From the NCBI GenBank assembly GCA_043425375.1, contig JBHWQC010000077.1, positions 1 through 54,819 of the forward strand: 54,819 nucleotides of DNA. Direction: 5' to 3'. Every line of letters starts with the position of its first letter. Position 1 is the stretch's first letter. The stretch is from Atopostipes sp043425375. Lineage in GTDB: Bacteria > Bacillota > Bacilli > Lactobacillales > Carnobacteriaceae_A. This document shows, in pieces, positions 1-7,845 of the stretch. Below the pieces are notes generated by a model. It saw only the letters and a list, made by a program, of their open reading frames with translations. It had not been told where the DNA came from and did no database searches. The position numbers were made by a program, and so were the translations under genes.

Positions 1-372
1 CATAGACAATATAGCTACAAAAACTGGAGCCGTGTATAAAAGGACAGCACCTGTTGAGACACCCACCGTCGCTATCGTCGTATCATAAGCCATTTTGAAA
101 AATCCTTTGGTAACCACACCCATGATGATTGAAAATAAAAGGCCTCGTTTAGAAATCTTAAATCCATCCGTACCTAGCGTAGCTAAAATAGCGATGGCTA
201 ACATGGGTAAAGCAAATAAATGACCTGTAAAACCTGTCATTAAAGACGAAGCACCTAATTTCCCCATCTGGGTAATCCAAATTCCTCCAGTACCCCATCC
301 AGCTCCTGCTAGAAATATGAAGAGATAACCGAGATGTGTACTGCTGATTTTCTTCTTCAAATAACTCATCAT
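1..372 (-). CDS. EamA/DMT-family permease, N-terminal part (cut by window edge)
   Basis: The reading frame is open from a start at 372 (or the adjacent ATG at 369) to the window edge, giving 124 residues. The protein begins MSYLKKKISSTHLGYLF and continues with glycine-rich membrane segments (GAGWGTGGIWITQ, then TGFTGHLFALPMLAIAILA and STGAVLLYTAPVFVAI). This matches the first EamA repeat of drug/metabolite-transporter permeases, which have ten helices in total. The substrate cannot be inferred. AGAGAGG lies just before the start, unusually close. A good promoter lies upstream at 430-458. Confidence 0.8.
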   Translation of the reverse strand, partial: MMSYLKKKISSTHLGYLFIFLAGAGWGTGGIWITQMGKLGASSLMTGFTGHLFALPMLAIAILATLGTDGFKISKRGLLFSIIMGVVTKGFFKMAYDTTIATVGVSTGAVLLYTAPVFVAILSM

Positions 373-429
373 CCTCTCTATTTATTTGTGAATAAAACAC
401 AACATTGTAATAATTTCTCTTACTAAACT

Positions 430-458
430 AGTATAACACTTATCGTGACAGTAATCAA
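430..458 (-). promoter_or_regulatory. SigA-type promoter of the EamA permease gene
   Basis: On the minus strand TTGATT (453-458) and TATACT (430-435) are separated by exactly 17 bp, and TG precedes the -10 box by one base (extended -10). It faces the permease start about 60 bp downstream. Confidence 0.65.
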
Positions 459-643
459 GTTTAATTCACACGTGCACAAATTTCATCAGACGTATTTTGT
501 TCATTTAAAAAAGCGTTGAATAGTCACTAGAAAGTGCTATTCAAGGATGAAGAATGGATGCTGGCTGTATCCTAGACTATTTTCTTCCTTTGAGACCGCT
601 CTTGCGGGAATAAAATGTATTTTTATCAAAAAAAGTTTAGAAG

Positions 644-682
644 CAAAAAATATGCCGCAAAATCATTCAGATTTCGCAGCAT
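644..682 (-). terminator. Rho-independent terminator downstream of rlmD
   Basis: The arms at 652-664 and 670-682 pair at 11 of 13 positions around a 5-nt loop. On the minus strand they are followed by TATTTTTTG. The plus-strand side is also T-rich, so it may work in both directions. Confidence 0.6.
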
Positions 683-732
683 TTCTCTTTTTTCTTCGTA
701 AATAAGATCCTTATCTCAAAAGCAAGCAATGT

Positions 733-822
733 AAGTTTTCCTGCGGCCACCAAAATCTCATTTCGTGACCGATAGAGCTCTCCAGCGGTCATAAAACCTT
801 ATTTTTATGGCCGCAAGGACTT
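733..822. repeat. Long two-layer inverted repeat, possibly a structured RNA
   Basis: The outer arms (733-749 and 808-822) share TGCGGCCA/TGGCCGCA and extend to AAGT/ACTT. An inner perfect pair TGACCG/CGGTCA sits at 766-771/786-791. It lies between the rlmD stop and its terminator, so it would be in the rlmD 3' untranslated region or a separate small RNA. No known riboswitch or small RNA family was recognised. Confidence 0.45.
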
Positions 823-870
823 AGCAACTAAGCATCACAAAAAGTTTAATGATAAAGCTAGTTGTCCTAC

Positions 871-2256
871 TTATTTCGTCGCTTCGCTTCTTGTCAATAG
901 CGTAACACTTTCTATATGATACGTCTGCGGGAACATATCGACCGGCTGAACTTTTTCAACCGTATAGCCACCCTCATTCAACCTTTTCAAATCTCGGGCT
1001 AAAGTGCTGGGATTGCAGCTGATATACACCATCCGCTCAGGCTGCATCTTTACTACCGAATCGATAAAAGCTTTAGATAATCCTTTTCGAGGCGGGTCGA
1101 CAACGACCACATCAACGTCAAGGCCTGCTTTTGCTTTCTTGACCAGCCATTCCCCTGCATCTCCCACTTCGAAAGTGACATTTTCTATACCGTTGTCTTT
1201 CGCATTCATTTTAGCATTTTCAATGGCTTGCGGAACAATTTCAACCCCGTAAACTTCTTTAGCCTTTTCGGCTAACGCCAAGGTCATCGTGCCGATGCCA
1301 GAATAAGCATCTACCACTGTCTCATGTCCCGACAACTCAGCATAGTCAACCGCTACTGCGTACAGTTTCTCGGTTTGCTCACTGTTTACTTGGTAAAAGG
1401 ACTGATGGGAGATTTTGAAAGTATGACCCATTAACTCATCCGTATAATAGTCTTGGCCAAAGCGTACCATCGCCTGTTTACCTAAAATGACATTGGTTTT
1501 CTCTGAATTGATATTTTGCACCACGCTTACCACTTCAGGTAAATGCTGACTGATTTCTGAAACAATTGCTTGCGCATGAGGCAAAGCAAAGGAACGAGTG
1601 ACCAGCACAATCATCAACTCTTTTGTGATGTGCCCCCGACGGACAATAATATGCCGAATATCTCCAGTATGCGCCTCTTCATTGTAAGGAGTCAGTCCGT
1701 ACTTTTTTAAGATGTCTCGTACAATAACAATCGCTTGATCGATTCTTGGATGTTGAATCACAAAATCTTCCATTGGGATCAAATCATGCGAACCTTTTTT
1801 ATAAAAGCCTGTAGTCAGTTCACCAGCTATTTCACGCACTGGAATTTGCGCTTTGTTACGGTAGCCGAAAGGTTCATCCATCCCAATGGTCTCATAGACT
1901 GGCACCTCTTTTAAACCGCCAATTTTCGTCAGTAATTTTTTTACTTGCTTTTGTTTAAACCTTAATTGTTCAAAATAGGCTAGATGCTGCAGGGGCATCG
2001 TTCCACTCTGTAAATGAACAGCATCTACACTCTCCACTCGGTGTGGACTTTTAGAAAACCACTCCAGCACTTCTCCATAGGCCATCCGCTTCCCGACATG
2101 CTGAATTTTGATTTGTACCTGCTCCCCGGGCAGAGCATTTTCAACCATCACCGGAAAACGATCGACATGAGCGACACCTAGTCCTTGGTGAGACAAATCC
2201 GTAATTTCTACTTCTACTATTTGGTCTTTTTTGATTGGTGCTTCTTGTTTACTCAT
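871..2256 (-). CDS. rlmD: 23S rRNA (uracil-C5)-methyltransferase, RlmD/RumA family
   Basis: Transfers a methyl group from SAM to C5 of a 23S rRNA uridine (U1939 type; Gram-positive enzymes may also modify U747). A TRAM RNA-binding domain covers roughly residues 10-65. The SAM site is VVDAYSGIGTMTLALAE, followed by VVDPPRKGL and the catalytic-cysteine motif YISCNPSTLARDL. The start at 2256 is preceded by GAGGGG with 7-nt spacing; an upstream in-frame ATG at 2271 has no such site. The cysteines that bind an Fe-S cluster in the E. coli enzyme are absent: the only cysteine in the protein is the catalytic one. A terminator-like hairpin separates it from the kinase gene upstream. Confidence 0.9.
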   Translation of the reverse strand: MSKQEAPIKKDQIVEVEITDLSHQGLGVAHVDRFPVMVENALPGEQVQIKIQHVGKRMAYGEVLEWFSKSPHRVESVDAVHLQSGTMPLQHLAYFEQLRFKQKQVKKLLTKIGGLKEVPVYETIGMDEPFGYRNKAQIPVREIAGELTTGFYKKGSHDLIPMEDFVIQHPRIDQAIVIVRDILKKYGLTPYNEEAHTGDIRHIIVRRGHITKELMIVLVTRSFALPHAQAIVSEISQHLPEVVSVVQNINSEKTNVILGKQAMVRFGQDYYTDELMGHTFKISHQSFYQVNSEQTEKLYAVAVDYAELSGHETVVDAYSGIGTMTLALAEKAKEVYGVEIVPQAIENAKMNAKDNGIENVTFEVGDAGEWLVKKAKAGLDVDVVVVDPPRKGLSKAFIDSVVKMQPERMVYISCNPSTLARDLKRLNEGGYTVEKVQPVDMFPQTYHIESVTLLTRSEATK

Positions 2257-2277
2257 CCATTTTCCCCTCATTTATTC

Positions 2278-2310
2278 AGAAAAAGAAAAGGCACGAACAA
2301 ATCGTACCTT
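2278..2310 (-). terminator. Terminator or attenuator between dgkB and rlmD
   Basis: AAGGCACGA (288-296 of the 2.2-kb block) pairs with TCGTACCTT at 2302-2310 around a 5-nt loop, with one G-U wobble on the minus strand. It is followed there by TTCTTTTTC. Partial read-through would be needed if rlmD has no promoter of its own. Confidence 0.55.
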
Positions 2311-2317
2311 CTCTCTT

Positions 2318-3361
2318 TTATTCCGCTTCATTTGTGTGTTTGTTCCCTAAATACTCATCCATTGTTTTCATTTCACCCGAGAAGATCGATTCCAGCTTTT
2401 CTCTTTCTTCAGCTGAAATATCTTCCACTTCAACTTCCATTGGTGAATGATTCGCGATAACTTCAATATGATGGTTTAGATTTTCAAAGCGCACAGGCGC
2501 ATCGCCACCATATTCTCCATCCAAATTAATCATCAACTGTGAATCATCGAGTACTTTAATGTCGACTGTATCCGTCTGCTTATGAATCACGTTCGGGCTG
2601 TTTAAATGGGTACCGTCCGTCAGCAACTTTCGTGCCACCTGCATCAATTCAAAGACGCTGCCGGTTTTTACAATGATTAAAGAAAAGTTGCCGTCCCCTA
2701 ATACTTTGTCTGGAACAATCTTATTAAAGCCGCCTACCGTACTGGTTAAGGCGATAAAAACGAGCGATGCGCCACCTTCGTACTCGCCACCGTCATATTG
2801 AATATGAACGGGCACAGAGCGGACTTGCGGTAGCAATTCAGCCCCTTTTATCACGTAGGCTAAATAGCCAAACAATGTTTTTAATTGGGGCGTGACCTCA
2901 AACGTGATTTCAGCCAGGTTTCCCAAAGCGGCAATATTGACAAAATATTTATGCTCACTGTCCACAATCACTTTACCAATATCCATAAAAATAGATTCTT
3001 CTTTTTCAATCAGTTTTGCCGCTTCGACTAAGTTATCCCGTGGAATTTGCAAAACCCGTGCATAATCATTGGTCGTACCGGCTGGAATAACTGCAACCGT
3101 TGGCCGGTGTTCTTTTTCACTAATGCCATTAATGACTTCGTGCACCGTCCCATCCCCGCCGGCTGCGACAATTAAATCAAACCCCGCCTCACAGCAGCGT
3201 GCGGCTTCCTTTTTAGCCGACAAAAGCTCTGCTGTTGTTTCATAAGCACTTGTTTCATAGCCGGCCTGTTCATAGACTTGCAAAATATCTGGCAAAACAC
3301 GTTTTACCGCTTCTCGGCCTGAGCTCGGATTGTAAATAATGCGTGCTCGTTTTCTCCTCAT
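2318..3361 (-). CDS. dgkB: Soluble diacylglycerol kinase, DagK/DgkB family
   Basis: Phosphorylates diacylglycerol to phosphatidic acid. In Gram-positives it recycles the diacylglycerol released when lipoteichoic acid is made, which fits the ltaS gene elsewhere in the window. The DAGK catalytic domain occupies about residues 3-135: the nucleotide-binding IIYNPSSGR at the N terminus, then AAGGDGTVHEVINGI near residue 70. Its 347 residues are slightly longer than B. subtilis DgkB, the excess being an acidic C-terminal tail. The start has a GGGGAG site 5 nt upstream. It follows gatB by 47 bp with no terminator visible, so it is probably cotranscribed with gatCAB. Confidence 0.9.
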   Translation of the reverse strand: MRRKRARIIYNPSSGREAVKRVLPDILQVYEQAGYETSAYETTAELLSAKKEAARCCEAGFDLIVAAGGDGTVHEVINGISEKEHRPTVAVIPAGTTNDYARVLQIPRDNLVEAAKLIEKEESIFMDIGKVIVDSEHKYFVNIAALGNLAEITFEVTPQLKTLFGYLAYVIKGAELLPQVRSVPVHIQYDGGEYEGGASLVFIALTSTVGGFNKIVPDKVLGDGNFSLIIVKTGSVFELMQVARKLLTDGTHLNSPNVIHKQTDTVDIKVLDDSQLMINLDGEYGGDAPVRFENLNHHIEVIANHSPMEVEVEDISAEEREKLESIFSGEMKTMDEYLGNKHTNEAE

Positions 3362-3408
3362 TCTTTCTCCCCCACATCACCAAGCAATCCTATAGCATGT
3401 GTTACGGA

Positions 3409-4842
3409 TTATCGTTTACTTAACTCTTGGCCGAGTAATTTGTTGACAACGCCTGGGTTGGCTTGCCCGCGTGTTTCTTTCATGATTTGACCAATTAAGT
3501 AACCTTGTGCTTGTTTTTTACCGCCTTTAAAATCTTCGACCGACTGTTCGTTATTGTCTAACACTTCTGTAATAATCGGTAACAATTGTTCTGGGTCACT
3601 GAGCTGTGCCCACCCTTTGTCTTCAACTAAGGCTCTGACATCTTGGACTTCTTCTTTGGTCAGTTCAGTGAAGACTCTTTTTGCAATTTTTGAAGAGATG
3701 GTTTCATCTTCAATTAATGCAAGCATTTCAGCTAAAGCTGCAGGCGTTAAAGTTGTCTGTTCAATACTCATTTGTTCACTGTTTAAGTACGCAGAAACCT
3801 CGCCCATTAACCAGTTGGAAGCTTGTTTTGGATCGGCGCCCTGTTTAACCGTTTGATCAAAGAAATCAGACATTTGCACGGTATCTGTTAAGACTTCCGC
3901 GTCATATTCGGGAAGACCTAATTCATTGACATAGCGTTTACGACGTTCAGCCGGCATTTCTGGCAGTTCTTCTCGTAATTGCTCGATTTTTTCATCCGAA
4001 ATGGTAAACGGTGGAATATCTGGTTCCGGAAAGTAGCGGTAGTCATCCGCGCCTTCTTTTACCCGCATTAACTCTGATTCGCGTGTCGTGTCGTTATAGC
4101 GGCGTGTCTCTTGTAACGCTTCTCCCCCGCTTAACAACAAGCGCTCTTGACGCTCCTGTTCGTAAATTAAACCGCGGCGAACGTTATTAAAGGAGTTTAA
4201 GTTTTTTAATTCCGTTTTGACACCAAATGCTTCTTGCCCATATGGACGAAGAGAAATATTGGCATCCGCACGCATAGAACCTTCTTCCATTTTTACATCC
4301 GACACACCGGTAAACTGGATGATTTGTTTCAGTGTTTCTAAATAAGCATACGCTTCTTCCGGTGAACGAATATCTGCTTCAGAAACAATTTCAAGCAGCG
4401 GCGTTCCTTGACGATTTAAATCCACATACGAATGGCCTTCGTCTCCGTGAACGTTTTTGCCTGCATCTTCTTCTAAATGTACGCGTTCAATGCGAATCGT
4501 TTTCTTCTCGCCCTCTATTTCGATATCGATATGTCCATTTTTCCCAATTGGGTGTTTATCCTGTGTAATTTGATAAGCTTTTGGATTATCTGGATAAATA
4601 TAATTTTTACGATCGAAATAAGACACTTGATTGATTTCGCAATTTAAAGCTAAAGCCGCTTTCGTTGCAAGATCAATACCTTTTTCATTTGGGAGCGGCA
4701 ATACCCCAGGGTAGCCCCAATCCGTCGCGTTCGTGTTTTTATTTGGTTCTTCTCCAAAACCAGAAGGGGCAGGAGAGAACATTTTTGAATTTGTTTTTAA
4801 TTCCACGTGTACTTCTAGACCAATCACTGTTTCAAAATTCAT
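3409..4842 (-). CDS. gatB: Asp-tRNA(Asn)/Glu-tRNA(Gln) amidotransferase subunit B
   Basis: The tRNA-binding and kinase subunit of GatCAB. It activates mischarged Glu-tRNA(Gln) or Asp-tRNA(Asn) with ATP and uses ammonia made by GatA. The N terminus NFETVIGLEVHVELKTNSKMF and the motif LPNEKGIDLATKAALALNC are typical of GatB. The C-terminal helical and YqeY-like tail ends in GVVNKLLGQEL. Its 477 residues are standard. The ATG overlaps the gatA stop as TAATG, indicating translational coupling. Confidence 0.97.
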   Translation of the reverse strand: MNFETVIGLEVHVELKTNSKMFSPAPSGFGEEPNKNTNATDWGYPGVLPLPNEKGIDLATKAALALNCEINQVSYFDRKNYIYPDNPKAYQITQDKHPIGKNGHIDIEIEGEKKTIRIERVHLEEDAGKNVHGDEGHSYVDLNRQGTPLLEIVSEADIRSPEEAYAYLETLKQIIQFTGVSDVKMEEGSMRADANISLRPYGQEAFGVKTELKNLNSFNNVRRGLIYEQERQERLLLSGGEALQETRRYNDTTRESELMRVKEGADDYRYFPEPDIPPFTISDEKIEQLREELPEMPAERRKRYVNELGLPEYDAEVLTDTVQMSDFFDQTVKQGADPKQASNWLMGEVSAYLNSEQMSIEQTTLTPAALAEMLALIEDETISSKIAKRVFTELTKEEVQDVRALVEDKGWAQLSDPEQLLPIITEVLDNNEQSVEDFKGGKKQAQGYLIGQIMKETRGQANPGVVNKLLGQELSKR

Positions 4843-6311
4843 TATCTGACGCCTCCTTCTAATTCTGGGAATCTTTTATGAATGCCTGTTTTTTGTTCAT
4901 ACGCATGCCCTATTTGATATAAGGTGGCTTCATCAAAGTGATTACCAATTAACTGCATTCCTACAGGCATGTTTTTAGAGAAGCCGACTGGAATATTTAA
5001 AGAAGGTGAACCGGTTAAGTTCGAGATGTTTGTCAAAATATCGCCATAGTAAGTCTCAATCGCATCGGCTTCCCTCGTCTCACCGATGAGTGGTGCAGTT
5101 GAAACCGCCGTCGGGCCCACCATGACATCGACTTTGTTAAAAATTTCTGCATATTTATTTGTCAAAATTGTTCGAGCTTTGGTCGCTTGTCCATAAAGCC
5201 TGTCATAATAATCTTCACTTAAGGCAATACCGCCTAAAACAATTCGTTTCTTCACTTCTGTACCGAATCCTTCTGAACGGGATTTCACGTAGAGATCTTC
5301 TAATGTATCCGCATTTTTACTGCGATACCCATAGCGCACGCCATCAAATCGCTGCAGATTACTTGACGCTTCTGCTGAAGAAATCGCATAGTAGGCTGGG
5401 ATTCCATATTTTAGATCCGGCAGGCTGACATCAATAATTTCAGCGCCTAACTCTTTTAAGGTTTCTAAAGCACTTCTAACCGCTTGTATCACACCCGTTG
5501 TGACTTCATCTTCGTCAAATAATTCACTGGGTACGCCAATTTTCAATCCTTTAATGTCTTGCCCAATTTTTTCCGTATAGTCGATTGCAATATCGGCGGA
5601 AGTGCCATCTTTTTCATCTTTCCCACTTAAGGCATTTAGCATTAGAGCATTGTCTTTTATTGTTCGCGTCATTGGACCCACTTGATCCAAGCTCGAAGCA
5701 AATGCAATGACTCCGTAGCGAGAAACGGTACCGTATGTTGGTTTGATTCCAACGAGATTGGTATAAGCAGCCGGTTGGCGGATTGACCCCCCTGTATCCG
5801 TGCCTAAAGCCACAGGCACCATTCCCGCAGCAACTGCTGCCGCCGAACCGCCTGAGGAGCCGCCGGCAACTCTTGTTGTGTCCCACGGGTTTCTAGTTTG
5901 TTGTAATTGAGAGTTTTCTGTTGTACCACCCATGCCGAACTCATCCATATTGACTTTACCGACAACAATCATACCCGCTTCTTGTAGTTTTTTAACCACT
6001 GTGGCATCGTAAACTGATACAAAGTCTTCTAACATAATGGACGCGGCTGTTGTGCGGAAGTCTTTTGTTACAATATTGTCTTTGATCGCAATTGGAATCC
6101 CCTCGAGCACATTTTCAGGACCCACACCGCGCGCATCAATTCTTTTGGCTTTTTCTAACGCATAATCTTTGTCATAAGAAATAAAAGCGCCAACTTGCGC
6201 TTCTACTTCAAGAATCCGGTCAAACGTCGACTCAATGAGCTCTACGACCGTCAATTCTTTCTTTACAAGCAGTTCATGTAATTCTTCAATTGATTTTGTA
6301 TGTAACGCCAT
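4842..6311 (-). CDS. gatA: Asp-tRNA(Asn)/Glu-tRNA(Gln) amidotransferase subunit A
   Basis: The glutaminase subunit of GatCAB, supplying ammonia through an amidase-signature active site. The Ser-cisSer-Lys triad is visible: the lysine in IPIAIKDNIV, the cis-serine in GGSSGGSAAAVAAG and the nucleophile in DTGGSIRQPAA. The length (489 residues) is normal. The start overlaps the gatC stop (TAATG) and is preceded by a GAGGGTGGGG ribosome-binding region, so C, A and B are translated as a coupled operon. Confidence 0.97.
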   Translation of the reverse strand: MALHTKSIEELHELLVKKELTVVELIESTFDRILEVEAQVGAFISYDKDYALEKAKRIDARGVGPENVLEGIPIAIKDNIVTKDFRTTAASIMLEDFVSVYDATVVKKLQEAGMIVVGKVNMDEFGMGGTTENSQLQQTRNPWDTTRVAGGSSGGSAAAVAAGMVPVALGTDTGGSIRQPAAYTNLVGIKPTYGTVSRYGVIAFASSLDQVGPMTRTIKDNALMLNALSGKDEKDGTSADIAIDYTEKIGQDIKGLKIGVPSELFDEDEVTTGVIQAVRSALETLKELGAEIIDVSLPDLKYGIPAYYAISSAEASSNLQRFDGVRYGYRSKNADTLEDLYVKSRSEGFGTEVKKRIVLGGIALSEDYYDRLYGQATKARTILTNKYAEIFNKVDVMVGPTAVSTAPLIGETREADAIETYYGDILTNISNLTGSPSLNIPVGFSKNMPVGMQLIGNHFDEATLYQIGHAYEQKTGIHKRFPELEGGVR

Positions 6312-6622
6312 TAAGCCCCACCCTCTCCATCTTCTAAAATTGCCGGTACTTCAATAAATGTATCCTTCGTCGCTGGTGCATTCTCTAAAAGAGCGGCAAC
6401 TTCTTCTTCATCTTTAACCGCTTCGTCTTTTCTAAGTCGCACTTGTGGATTGACTCCACCATAAAAAGTACCTTCTACACCTTCAGTATCTAACTGGTCT
6501 AACTCTTCAAACATCGTAATCGTACTATTGATCTCTGCTAGAATGGAACTCATTTGCGCTTTGGTGAATTCAAGTTTCATGACTTCACCAATCTCTTTTA
6601 CTAATTTTTCATCTACTTTCAT
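6311..6622 (-). CDS. gatC: Asp-tRNA(Asn)/Glu-tRNA(Gln) amidotransferase subunit C
   Basis: A small 103-residue subunit that wraps around GatA and holds the GatA-GatB complex together. The N terminus (KVDEKLVKEIGEVMKLEF) and the central segment around LDTEGVEGT followed by RLRKDEAV are characteristic. AAAGGTGAGACA precedes the ATG. The 59-bp gap behind camS is AT-rich and could hold a promoter (TGAGATAAT on the minus strand), but read-through from camS is equally possible. Confidence 0.95.
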   Translation of the reverse strand: MKVDEKLVKEIGEVMKLEFTKAQMSSILAEINSTITMFEELDQLDTEGVEGTFYGGVNPQVRLRKDEAVKDEEEVAALLENAPATKDTFIEVPAILEDGEGGA

Positions 6623-6681
6623 TGTCTCACCTTTTCTATTTTACTGTCCTATTTTTTATTATCTCATACATTCTTGAAAAC

Positions 6682-7845
6682 TTAATCAAATACGTAGGAA
6701 AAATAGTCTGTTTCTTCCCGGTCTTTTTTAAGAAAAGCTTCCATATTCCCAGGAGACTCCACTAAAATCTCTACATCCAACTCCAGCGGCAAATACGTAG
6801 CCGCAGCTTGTGTGAGATATTGAGTAAAGGAAACAATTTCTTGCTCCCCGTAAAACTGAGTCATGATATTTATCGTCAAGCGTTGAAGTTGATCATCGAT
6901 ATAATGGGCCCGGCCTGTGACACCACTTAAATTTGGGAAAAATGACTCCACTTCTGATTTGAAATTCGCAAAGGCATTCCCTTCCGCGGAATTGCCGCCT
7001 TCAAGCGGAAAAATCATCCGGTTTTCATTCAGCGTCTCCCAAGTCTCAATAGTTGCGGAGCCATTTAAACTTTCACCCAGTGCCACGTACACTCCACCTG
7101 CTAAATCATCCTTGGCGGACTGTTCATAAATACCAACCATAATTGGAATCTCTGCTAGCCCTTCAATTGTACGCATCCGCGACACAATTTCATTCGCCAT
7201 TCGTTGACCTTGTTCCAGCGCCACTTCCGGAGCAATTTTTTGTTCAAATTGTCGATACTCTTCATCACTATAATAGTCCACCGTATTCATTGCTAACCCA
7301 ATTGTAATGCCGGAAGGGTTTTCGGCCTCTAACTCAGATTCATGGTAAAAATCAAATTCTAAAATCGAATTTAAATAATTGGGCACCCGCTCGCCGTTAT
7401 CCGATTGTGGCGGGTTTAAGCCTTCCTTGTTAATACCAGCGCTTTCTGCTTCTTCCGCTGCATCTTCGACAGCAGAAGCTCGTCCCAGCCAACTCGAAAT
7501 GGTATCCGCCTCTAAAACCTGCCCTTCTTTAATAAAATATTCAGCAGTCGAAAAGAGAGGTTGAGAATGCCGAAGCAAATCTTTTTCAAATAAGCCAATA
7601 TTTAACCCTGAATTTAATCGTAGAGTGATGCCGCGGCTGTTGCTCGTCTCATAATGACCCCCTTGATTTAAGGCGGGTCGGTAAAAAGCTTCCCCTAATT
7701 GATTTTGCGGCACCACACTAGACGAGCTTTGCTCGCTTGCTGCTTCTTCGCTGTTCTTTTCGGCTGCAGTCTCTGATTCGACATTGCAAGCGGTTAAGAC
7801 AAGCAGAGCCGAGAAGATGAGCATCATTTTGTTTCTCTTTTTCAT
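6682..7845 (-). CDS. camS: CamS-family sex-pheromone lipoprotein
   Basis: A surface lipoprotein whose signal peptide gives rise to a pheromone-like peptide in enterococci and staphylococci (known for the family, not shown here). The 19-residue signal MKKRNKMMLIFSALLVLTAC ends in the lipobox LTAC with cysteine 20 as the lipidation site. A low-complexity acidic/serine linker follows, then the CamS domain. The ATG directly abuts the ligA stop codon, with an AGAGAAGAG site inside ligA. The pcrA-ligA-camS order is widely conserved in Firmicutes. The function of the mature domain is not known. Confidence 0.92.
   Translation of the reverse strand: MKKRNKMMLIFSALLVLTACNVESETAAEKNSEEAASEQSSSSVVPQNQLGEAFYRPALNQGGHYETSNSRGITLRLNSGLNIGLFEKDLLRHSQPLFSTAEYFIKEGQVLEADTISSWLGRASAVEDAAEEAESAGINKEGLNPPQSDNGERVPNYLNSILEFDFYHESELEAENPSGITIGLAMNTVDYYSDEEYRQFEQKIAPEVALEQGQRMANEIVSRMRTIEGLAEIPIMVGIYEQSAKDDLAGGVYVALGESLNGSATIETWETLNENRMIFPLEGGNSAEGNAFANFKSEVESFFPNLSGVTGRAHYIDDQLQRLTINIMTQFYGEQEIVSFTQYLTQAAATYLPLELDVEILVESPGNMEAFLKKDREETDYFSYVFD

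Larger units (their letters stand above)
373..870. other. 498-bp intergenic stretch with several inverted repeats, no gene seen
   Basis: No convincing coding region is present. The stretch holds the permease promoter (430-458), a hairpin with arms TTGAATAG and CTATTCAA (516-523/537-544) extended by CACT/AGTG, the rlmD terminator (652-682), and a larger dyad at 733-822. The word AGAATGGATGC at 551-561 recurs at 40431-40441 in another intergenic region, which may be chance or a decayed repeat. Confidence 0.6.

Noticed and set aside
158..400. Minus-strand open frame of 80 aa
   Set aside because: It is a shifted frame over the EamA permease, whose own frame has membrane helices, a start and a promoter.
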